In this document: piece by piece, positions 1 to 5,748 of the stretch
Layout: each line of letters starts with the position of its first letter
How positions within the stretch are numbered: position 1 is the first letter of the stretch
DNA from: an uncultured Collinsella sp.
Lineage (GTDB): Bacteria; Actinomycetota; Coriobacteriia; Coriobacteriales; Coriobacteriaceae
Assembly: GCA_900550815.1 (NCBI GenBank)
Contig: URTW01000006.1
Coordinates: 1 to 23,205, forward strand
DNA: 23,205 bases
Direction: 5' to 3'
Notes under the pieces: generated by a model
Told to the model about the DNA's origin: nothing
What the model saw: only the letters and a program-made list of their open reading frames with translations
Databases searched by the model: none
Translations under genes and position numbers: made by a program

Positions 1-1
1 T

Positions 2-61
2 GCTAGGCTTAAGCGCCGTAGATTTATGGGACATGCCTTAAAATCTGCCAGCCGTCTCTAA
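2..61 (+). CDS. possible C-terminal end of an upstream gene (partial)
   Basis: Two frames are open from the window edge. One ends with TAA at 59-61 after 19 codons, the other with TAA at 39-41 after 12 codons. A strong terminator begins at 69, so a rightward gene very probably ends here, but the sequence does not decide which frame is real and the product cannot be named. Confidence 0.3.
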   Translation, partial: ARLKRRRFMGHALKSASRL

Positions 62-68
62 ATGCCAA

Positions 69-103
69 GGGCGGCGGATCCAATTGGGTCCGCCGCCCTT
101 TTT
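69..103 (+). terminator. Rho-independent terminator of the upstream unit
   Basis: A 13-bp GC-rich stem (69-81 with 86-98, one G-T pair) has an AATT loop and is followed by five T residues. It would end transcription of whatever gene lies to the left of the window. Confidence 0.85.
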
Positions 104-155
104 CGTGCGACAATCGATGATGTTGAGCATGAGTACATGGCAAGGAGATATGCAG

Positions 156-350
156 ATGATAGACAAGAACAAGACGAACACGCCGGCGACCGATGTCGCA
201 CCCGCCACACCCAAGCCTGCGCCTAAGCCGGCGCCCAAGCCGCGCGACCCCTACATCCGTGCCGAGAACGAGGACGATGACGGCTACGATCCCTACAGCG
301 ATCGCCGCCCCGAGCGCGAGCCGCTGTTCGAAGCCGACCCGTGGCGCTGA
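156..350 (+). CDS. small Pro/Lys-rich acidic-tailed hypothetical protein (64 aa)
   Basis: This 64-residue protein has no family I recognise. It starts at the ATG at 156, placed 8 nt after AAGGAG (142-147); the in-frame ATG at 150 is only 2 nt from that site and so is less likely. Residues about 15-29 are a P-K-P-A-P-K-type low-complexity repeat, and the rest is rich in Asp, Glu, Arg, Pro and Tyr, ending in DPWR. There is no signal peptide or membrane segment, and it is probably disordered. It lies between the terminator at 69-103 and the hairpin repeat at 375-440, so it is a single-gene unit. The good ribosome binding site and ordinary codon use argue for a real gene; its function is unknown. 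Confidence 0.6.
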   Translation: MIDKNKTNTPATDVAPATPKPAPKPAPKPRDPYIRAENEDDDGYDPYSDRRPEREPLFEADPWR

Positions 351-374
351 GTGCCACCCAAAAGGCCACCAATA

Positions 375-440
375 AGTTGCGGTGAAATAGGGACTGTTTG
401 CGGTTTGACCAGCAAAAACAGTCCCTATTTCACCGCAACT
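375..440. repeat. long hairpin repeat, copy 1
   Basis: Perfect 25-bp inverted arms (375-399 and 416-440) enclose a 16-nt spacer. The arms begin AGTTGCGGTGAAATAG, the same sequence as in the copies at 9000-9066 and 12685-12753. It begins 25 nt after the stop codon of the 64-residue protein. No T run follows the stem directly, though TTTTT appears about 10 nt later. It could act as a 3' mRNA stabiliser or terminator, or be a non-autonomous REP/MITE-like element. Confidence 0.85.
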
Positions 441-474
441 GCGTTAGGGATTTTTCTACAGGGGGAGGGTAGTC

Positions 475-507
475 AAAAAAGCCCCGTCCCAAATTGACTG
501 CTCGGGG
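475..507 (-). terminator. weak leftward terminator-like hairpin
   Basis: Read on the minus strand, CCCCG (507-503) pairs with CGGGG (486-482) across a 16-nt loop and is followed by C then TTTTTT. The stem is only 5 bp and no leftward gene lies to its right, so it may be a leftover from a former gene arrangement or chance. Confidence 0.25.
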
Positions 508-603
508 AGTCGCATTCGAGCTCGGTTGTCCTCTTAGCCACTCGATATCCTTCGGAGCAATAACGGTGATAAAACTTGCTTAAGTGTTAATCAAGCCACA
601 CAC

Positions 604-663
604 AATCTTGCTCTCTAATTAATCAAGAATCAGTATAATTTTGATTAGCTAGAGAGCAAGATT
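604..663 (+). promoter_or_regulatory. promoter inside a 23-bp inverted repeat (probable operator)
   Basis: Arms 604-626 and 641-663 match at 21 of 23 positions. The spacer holds a perfect -10 box, TATAAT (634-639); a poor -35 (TTGCTC, 608-613) lies in the left arm. The right arm is transcribed and ends one base before GGAG (664-667), the likely ribosome binding site of the gene at 672. A dimeric repressor bound here would cover the promoter. The arms could also fold into a leader hairpin. Confidence 0.6.
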
Positions 664-671
664 GGAGAATC

Positions 672-2024
672 ATGGCATTCAACGACTTGATCGCCCAGAA
701 AATAAAGGACTTTGAACAGCAGGGGGTTCCGCAGGTCTTTGAGCGAGACCTTGATCTAGGAAACCCACAGGAGCCAAAGCGCGACAACATCGTAAATGTG
801 ATTGTGGGAGCCCGCCGTTGTGGGAAGACGTATCGCCTGTATCAGGAGATGCGGCGGCTTCAGAGCCGGGGCGTCGAGCTTGACCGGATGCTTTACTTCA
901 ATTTTGAGGATGAGCGCTTGCGCCCGTATGAGCCATCGCTGCTGGCGGACGTGCTCGACACGTTCTATGCACTGTATCCTGCTGCTCGAACCGAGGGCGC
1001 TTACATTTTCTTTGACGAGATCCAGGAAATTCCCGAATGGGGTGCGTTCCTGCGGCGTGTAGTCGATACGGAGAAAGCGACCGTCTATGTGACGGGATCT
1101 TCTTCTAAGATGCTGTCCTCAGAACTTAAGAGCGAGTTCAGGGGTCGTTCTCTTGTGCGAGAGCTTTTTCCGTTGAGTTTTTCGGAATACGTTCGATATA
1201 AGACGGGGAGCGTTCTCGAGTCAGATGCGACCTTTTCCCCAAGCGATGCAGCGCTGCTTCGACATCATCTGATCGGGTATCTTGAACGAGGGGGATTCAT
1301 CGCGACGCTTGAGCAGACGCCCACAGACGCGATTCAGCTGCTACAGGAATATGCTTCGCGAACGGTCGCTATGGACGTCGTTGAGCGTTACGACGTCAAG
1401 AACCCTCGCTTGGCATCGCTGTTCCTAACGCGGTGTATGGCATCTTCGGGACGAGAGCTGTCGGTGAACAAAGTGTACAACGAGTTCAAGAGCAGGCAGA
1501 TACCCGTCAGTCGTAATTCGCTCAGCGACTTACTTGAGTATTATGAGGACGCCTACCTGCTGTTCTCCGTGCCGGAGTTCACGCGTTCACTGGCAAATAA
1601 CATGCGGTCTGCGTCTAAGGTCTACGCTGTCGACCCTGCGATGTTTGGAGCATTCTCTCCCGCATCGGCATTGGACCAGGGCCAGAGGCTCGAGACCGCA
1701 GTGTTCAATGCGCTAAGAAGAAGGACTCCCGCGGTGAGGACCGGCTCGGTCTGCCGTCTGCTGATCAAAGAGAAGAGCAAAAGCCATGAGGTGGACTTTG
1801 TGGCTGGGGACGCGCTTCTCATGCGGGCTTATAGCCTGATTCAGGTGAGTGCGGATATGGCAAGTGAGAAAACGCGCGAGCGCGAAATTGCCGCGCTTGA
1901 TGCCTCGATGGCCCAGTTCGATCTTGGCGAGTCAGCAATCGTTACCATGGATGAGCAGGCCGATATTCCATGCGAACACGGTGTGGTACACGTTGTGCCC
2001 GCATGGAAGTGGCTCCTTGCCTAA
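672..2024 (+). CDS. AAA-family ATP-binding protein, DUF4143 type (450 aa)
   Basis: This is a soluble P-loop ATPase of the AAA_14/DUF4143 kind. Walker A is GARRCGKT at residues 46-53 and Walker B is IFFDE around residues 112-116. The C-terminal part (about 200-440) has the helical then restriction-endonuclease-like look of DUF4143, including EVDFV near residue 375. Length is normal for the family (400-450). The start at 672 follows GGAG by 4 nt. It stands alone: the next gene is convergent, and a hairpin at 2040-2061 separates them. Such genes are very common in gut anaerobes, often in accessory DNA; no biochemical role is firmly established. The 23-bp inverted repeat at its promoter suggests tight repression. 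Confidence 0.85.
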   Translation: MAFNDLIAQKIKDFEQQGVPQVFERDLDLGNPQEPKRDNIVNVIVGARRCGKTYRLYQEMRRLQSRGVELDRMLYFNFEDERLRPYEPSLLADVLDTFYALYPAARTEGAYIFFDEIQEIPEWGAFLRRVVDTEKATVYVTGSSSKMLSSELKSEFRGRSLVRELFPLSFSEYVRYKTGSVLESDATFSPSDAALLRHHLIGYLERGGFIATLEQTPTDAIQLLQEYASRTVAMDVVERYDVKNPRLASLFLTRCMASSGRELSVNKVYNEFKSRQIPVSRNSLSDLLEYYEDAYLLFSVPEFTRSLANNMRSASKVYAVDPAMFGAFSPASALDQGQRLETAVFNALRRRTPAVRTGSVCRLLIKEKSKSHEVDFVAGDALLMRAYSLIQVSADMASEKTREREIAALDASMAQFDLGESAIVTMDEQADIPCEHGVVHVVPAWKWLLA

Positions 2025-2039
2025 TCATCTACGGATCGT

Positions 2040-2066
2040 GGGGCCAGGACCTCCTGGCCCCTTCAT
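2040..2066. terminator. bidirectional hairpin between convergent genes
   Basis: GGGGCCAGGA (2040-2049) pairs with TCCTGGCCCC (2052-2061) around a 2-4 nt loop. Only TTCAT follows on the plus strand and a mixed sequence on the minus strand, so it is a stable stem with a poor U tract. Its position between two convergent genes supports a terminator role for both. Confidence 0.5.
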
Positions 2067-2096
2067 CACGGTTGGGGAGCACCATGATGCGCCCGG

Positions 2097-3590
2097 CTAG
2101 TCCTGGGCTTTGATACTCGGCAGGAGAATCTGGGCGAGGTAGTCGGTCTCGAGTTTGGTCGCGGCGTCTGCGTTGCCGTCTTTGCCAACCAGGTCGTTCT
2201 TGATCTGGCTATACGTATAGCGGTTGCCGGTCGTCAGCTCGACAAGCTCAATGGCCGTATCCATGGGGTAGGCTGACTCGGGATCATGGGTTCGCCCGCT
2301 GATAGTCGGGGGCTCGACGTACGGATTGACGGGGCCGCTGGCGTAGACGGTATACCCGTTGCCTAGATTGGCCGCACCCAAAACCGTATCGCCTTCATCG
2401 GGCGTAAAGCTCTCGCCCTCGCGCACCGCGACGAGCGTCACGAGCGGCGTATTGGCGTCGTCGCCCAGATAGATGCATAGCGTGCTTCCGTTTTGCCAAG
2501 TTGCGACCTTGCCGTACCACTCGACGGGAATATCGAGCTGGTAGAGGTCGGTTGCCTTGTGGCGAGCGTCAGCATCACGGGACGCCTGTGCCTTTTGCGC
2601 GCTCACGGCATTGACGGCGGCGTCGCGCCGCGCGGTTGCTGCCTGCTGGAGCACTTTGGCAGCCGCGGCGGAGCTCGCACCGCCCTCCTCGGCATACTTG
2701 GCGGCGGCATCGATCTGGTCGTCAGTCACCGTGTCGGCCGAAGGCACCTTGAGCTTAAAGGTGGCCTGGGCACTTAAATCCTGTCCATCGCTCTTAACGG
2801 TGACCTGCGTCTTGGTGGTCGGGACGGTATAGATGGTGCCGTCGGCCGCGATAGGGGAGGCGGCGATGGAGAACGTGTAATCGCCGGGCAGCAGCTTAAT
2901 GCCGCGGCCGTGCTCGTCAACATAGAGCGTTTCGCTCACGGAGGAGCCATCAGCGTCCTGGCCGCTCACCTGTACGGTATTCTTGGAGCCGGTGGAACAG
3001 TCAAGGCCCGCGGCGTGCACGCCAATCTGCACTGACATCATCGTGTGGGCATTGGCGGCGACAGCGGCAGCCTGCTCTTGCTGATATCCGTTCCAGGCAG
3101 CATAGCCTGCACCGCCGGCGACGAGCGCGACGGCTACGACACCGGCGACCATCAGATTGCGGCGCTTGGACGACATCTTGCGATGGCGAACCTCGGCCTC
3201 GCGTGCCGAGGGAACGGACGGCAGGGGGATATCGCCCATGGCGATGGTCTCGTCCACGGCTGGTGCGGAACCCAGGCCAGGAAGCTCGCGGGTCAGCGAA
3301 TCCTCGGCCGGCAAGCTGTCGAGCAAGACGGTTTCCTCGCTCGTGTCGGATTCGGGCCGGTCGTCGGCCTCGCTATCGTCCTCTTCGGCTTCGGCTTCGG
3401 CTTCGTCAGGAGCGTCTTTGGCGTCGCTGTCTTCGTCCTCGGTGCCTTCGTGTGCCTCGTCCTGCGCATCGACGGCCGAATCGTCAAACGCAATCTCGGC
3501 CAGCGCGATCCGGTCTAGGCTCTCCAGGGCCTCGGCACACGCTTCTGCATCTTGGGCCGCATCCTCTTGGCCCATCGTCTCATCTTTCAT
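2097..3590 (-). CDS. single-pass membrane protein with acidic cytosolic N-terminus (497 aa)
   Basis: I do not recognise a named family. From the ATG at 3590 the protein has an acidic, probably disordered N-terminus (about residues 1-135, mostly Asp, Glu, Ala and Ser), a basic stretch (RHRKMSSKRR) and one membrane helix around residues 145-165 (LMVAGVVAVALVAGGAGYAA), then a long outer part. The outer part has a beta-rich segment with LLPGDYTFSI typical of Gram-positive surface domains, an Ala-rich helical stretch (about 270-345), and a C-terminal globular domain. The basic residues before the helix fit an N-in, C-out topology. The chosen start follows a GGGGG run by a few bases; an in-frame ATG at 3644 would add 18 residues but has no such site. 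It is transcribed alone. Probably a cell-envelope protein of unknown role. Confidence 0.75.
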   Translation of the reverse strand: MKDETMGQEDAAQDAEACAEALESLDRIALAEIAFDDSAVDAQDEAHEGTEDEDSDAKDAPDEAEAEAEEDDSEADDRPESDTSEETVLLDSLPAEDSLTRELPGLGSAPAVDETIAMGDIPLPSVPSAREAEVRHRKMSSKRRNLMVAGVVAVALVAGGAGYAAWNGYQQEQAAAVAANAHTMMSVQIGVHAAGLDCSTGSKNTVQVSGQDADGSSVSETLYVDEHGRGIKLLPGDYTFSIAASPIAADGTIYTVPTTKTQVTVKSDGQDLSAQATFKLKVPSADTVTDDQIDAAAKYAEEGGASSAAAAKVLQQAATARRDAAVNAVSAQKAQASRDADARHKATDLYQLDIPVEWYGKVATWQNGSTLCIYLGDDANTPLVTLVAVREGESFTPDEGDTVLGAANLGNGYTVYASGPVNPYVEPPTISGRTHDPESAYPMDTAIELVELTTGNRYTYSQIKNDLVGKDGNADAATKLETDYLAQILLPSIKAQD

Positions 3591-3714
3591 ATATCCCCCA
3601 AGCTCAATATCGGGACAACACTGTACCCAAAAACGGGACCCCATAGAGCCGCCGCATGATTTGAAACCCGATTTTATCTATGCGCATGTTTTTGAATAGA
3701 TGAATAGAGACGCA

Positions 3715-3759
3715 ACGACAAAAGCCCCCGAAAAGCGAGCGAAACGCTTTCCGGGGGCT
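3715..3759 (-). terminator. Rho-independent terminator of the TetR-membrane protein unit
   Basis: On the minus strand, AGCCCCCGGAAAGCG (3759-3745) pairs along 15 bp with 3737-3723, with one G-U pair, and is followed by TTTTGTCG. The wobble forms only in the minus-strand RNA, which fits termination of the leftward gene ending at 3827. Confidence 0.85.
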
Positions 3760-3826
3760 CTGCGAGACATTGGATTGAAAGTCTGGCGGACGGGCCTATA
3801 CCCAACTGCCAACAGCGACCAACATG

Positions 3827-4834
3827 TTACTCGGCGTGTGCGTAATCAACCTTGGCGCGGCGAGCAGTAGCCTTCTCCCAATCGCTGGTGCCCTCAAAGA
3901 CATCCTGCTTGTAGGGATTGCGGCCGAGCTTCTTGGCGCGGTAGGCGACGTAGACGATCGCGGCGACGTTGGCGACCAGTGCGGCGACCGAGACCGCGGT
4001 GGCGGCGCCGGGGTCGAGCGTGGAGTGGGTCACAAAGATGGACTCCTCCTGGAAGTAGGGGAACACCTGGGCAAACATGCACCAAATGGCCAGCGTAAAG
4101 GCGCGGTTCTGGATCCAACCGCCCTTGTTCCAGATAAAGGCGGCGACGGTGGGCGCCAGCAGCAGCGCAAAGCCGCAGAACCAGGAGTGGGTGGGCAGGC
4201 AGTTGTAGGTGTAGCAGAAGTTCCAGATATCGTAGGCGATGATGTAGACCCAGGTCATATCGGGCCACAGCATGTCGGTCTGATCCTCGGAGGCGTAGAC
4301 GCTCCACCAACCGGTCATGCAGAAGATGTTGATAATACCGGCGATGCCGTTGAACACGTTGTTCCAGCCGGCCAGCTGCGTAGCACCTTCGGAGGTGACC
4401 CAGGTGGACTCGCCCAGGACAAAGAAGTGATAGGCGCTCTCGAAGTCGGACACGACGGCGATCATGATGTTGATGGCGACGATCACAAACGGCCATGCGC
4501 GGAACCAATGCGCCTTGCCAATCTTGCCCCACTGGTACTTAATGGCAATGAAGCCCCAGCAACCGGCCAGCGCTGCGTATACCTTGGCGTAGTGGAACCA
4601 GCTGTTCTGGTACACATGGGTGGGGTTGGTGAGCGCCCACTCGGCGCCCTGCGAAACGCCGATGGCGATGGCGACGCAGTAGATGGTCATGGCCAGCGGA
4701 GCCACGCCAAAGATGATTGCCGCGCCCAGCTTGGTGCGGCGGCCGACCTCGTTGAGCACGATCAGGCCAATAAAGACCATGGCCCAGCCGGCCCAGTGGA
4801 TAAGGGTATCGCTACCCCAAACATCGAACAGCAT
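3827..4834 (-). CDS. polytopic membrane protein, DUF5692-like (335 aa)
   Basis: This is an integral membrane protein with about eight hydrophobic helices, unusually rich in Trp, Tyr and Phe, and a short charged C-terminal tail (about residues 300-335). The overall look matches the DUF5692 family known from anaerobic Coriobacteriia and Clostridia, recalled from memory and not checked. It starts at the ATG at 4834, six bases after GAAAGGAG. It lies 63 bp downstream of the TetR gene in the same direction and is probably co-transcribed with it, ending at the terminator at 3715-3759. Divergent to both is the Fe-S flavoprotein. A role as transporter or membrane partner for the same substrate is an inference from context; no catalytic motif is visible. 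Confidence 0.75.
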   Translation of the reverse strand: MLFDVWGSDTLIHWAGWAMVFIGLIVLNEVGRRTKLGAAIIFGVAPLAMTIYCVAIAIGVSQGAEWALTNPTHVYQNSWFHYAKVYAALAGCWGFIAIKYQWGKIGKAHWFRAWPFVIVAINIMIAVVSDFESAYHFFVLGESTWVTSEGATQLAGWNNVFNGIAGIINIFCMTGWWSVYASEDQTDMLWPDMTWVYIIAYDIWNFCYTYNCLPTHSWFCGFALLLAPTVAAFIWNKGGWIQNRAFTLAIWCMFAQVFPYFQEESIFVTHSTLDPGAATAVSVAALVANVAAIVYVAYRAKKLGRNPYKQDVFEGTSDWEKATARRAKVDYAHAE

Positions 4835-4851
4835 GCTGCTCTCCTTTCACA

Positions 4852-4880
4852 CGCCCGCGGCCCCTCTTCTGATCGCGGGC
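4852..4880 (-). promoter_or_regulatory. hairpin in the tetR-membrane protein gap
   Basis: In the 63-bp gap, GCCCGCG and CGCGGGC form a 7-bp stem with a 15-nt loop, with no T run after it. It lies just upstream of the ribosome binding site at 4841-4848. It could modulate the expression ratio of the two genes or mark an RNA processing site. Confidence 0.35.
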
Positions 4881-4897
4881 AGTTTGGCCAAATGTCG

Positions 4898-5560
4898 TCA
4901 GTTCTGGGGCTTGCGCTCCGGATACTTGGCGGTATAGCCCTCGATGTGGAGTGTCGAGGCGATGATTTCCTTGACCGTCTCGTCGGGCACATCGGGGTGC
5001 GTGCGGATATACATCAACAACCCCATGATGAGGGTGTAGAACGTCTCGTAGACATGGTCGATGCGTAGCTCATGATGGGCGACAAAGTCCACCACGGTGG
5101 TGTCGCAGATATACTGCGCCACGCGCTGGACCACGTTGTGCAAAAAGCCGCCGTAGAGCGCTCCGCTGCTTGAGGCGAGCGTACTCGGCAGCTCGTGGCC
5201 GCTGGCGACCAGGCGCTTAAAGAGCGGGGCGACGGTGTCGAGTGCGCCCTCGATATCACCGACGATGCGGTTGGCATTCCACTGCTCGAGCTCGGAGATA
5301 AAACCGTCGATCGCCTCGTCCATGACGGCGGTGACGGCGGCGTCCATGTCGGCGAAGTAGTGGTAGAACAATGAACGCGTGCAGCCGGCTCGCTTGGTCA
5401 CGGCCGATACCGATAGGTGGGACACGCCCAGCTCGGAGCTTACGGTGCGTACGGCATCGAGGATCTCGCGACGGCGTTCGTCGCCCGTCAGGCGCTTTGC
5501 CGCGCTATCGGATGCGGGGACGGCATCGACCACAGAGGTATCTGCTGCGTTGTTGCCCAT
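4898..5560 (-). CDS. TetR/AcrR-family transcriptional regulator (220 aa)
   Basis: A TetR-type repressor. Residues about 25-75 hold the family helix-turn-helix: RREILDAVRTVSSELGV, then a segment ending TRSLFYHYFADMDAAV, where the FYHYF core is diagnostic. The remaining C-terminal residues are the helical ligand-binding and dimerisation part, which does not reveal the ligand. Length is normal (about 200). The start at 5560 follows GAAAGGCGG by about 7 nt. The first 24 residues are a variable extension. Two near-identical palindromes (5619-5633 and 5642-5656) lie just upstream in the divergent intergenic region, so it probably represses itself, the membrane protein gene and the oxidoreductase gene at 5749. 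Confidence 0.9.
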   Translation of the reverse strand: MGNNAADTSVVDAVPASDSAAKRLTGDERRREILDAVRTVSSELGVSHLSVSAVTKRAGCTRSLFYHYFADMDAAVTAVMDEAIDGFISELEQWNANRIVGDIEGALDTVAPLFKRLVASGHELPSTLASSSGALYGGFLHNVVQRVAQYICDTTVVDFVAHHELRIDHVYETFYTLIMGLLMYIRTHPDVPDETVKEIIASTLHIEGYTAKYPERKPQN

Positions 5561-5618
5561 GTTTTGCCGCCTTTCATCCTCTTTTGCCTAACCGTTCGCC
5601 TAACAGTCTTGAATATTG

Positions 5619-5656
5619 TTGACGGTTCGTCAATACTATTTTTGACACAATGTCAA
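5619..5656. promoter_or_regulatory. paired TetR-type operators in the divergent promoter region
   Basis: Two 15-bp palindromes of the form TTGAC-N5-GTCAA lie 23 bp apart centre to centre: TTGACGGTTCGTCAA (5619-5633) and TTGACACAATGTCAA (5642-5656). Both have perfect 6-bp arms and a 3-bp centre. They sit between the divergent tetR and oxidoreductase genes. A spacing of about two helical turns would put two dimers on the same DNA face. Exact promoters are unclear: TTGAAT (5609) with TACTAT (5634) is a weak rightward candidate. Confidence 0.75.
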
Positions 5657-5748
5657 CAATGGCGGGTGAACGGCATGGGGGCATGCCCGGCCTGCAAAAA
5701 AGAGGGGCGCTGCGGCCTCGTCGGGCTGTGGCAAGAGAAGGGACAACC

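Larger units (their letters stand above)
351..671. other. gene-free interval with a hairpin repeat and the ATPase promoter
   Basis: This 321-bp stretch has no credible gene. It contains hairpin repeat copy 1 (375-440), a weak leftward terminator-like hairpin (475-507), and the inverted repeat around the promoter of the next gene (604-663). Its second half is clearly more AT-rich than the flanking genes. Confidence 0.6.

Noticed and set aside
3824..5068. 414-codon plus-strand open frame across the membrane protein and tetR genes
   Set aside because: It spans two well-supported minus-strand genes and their gap, and has shadow-type composition.
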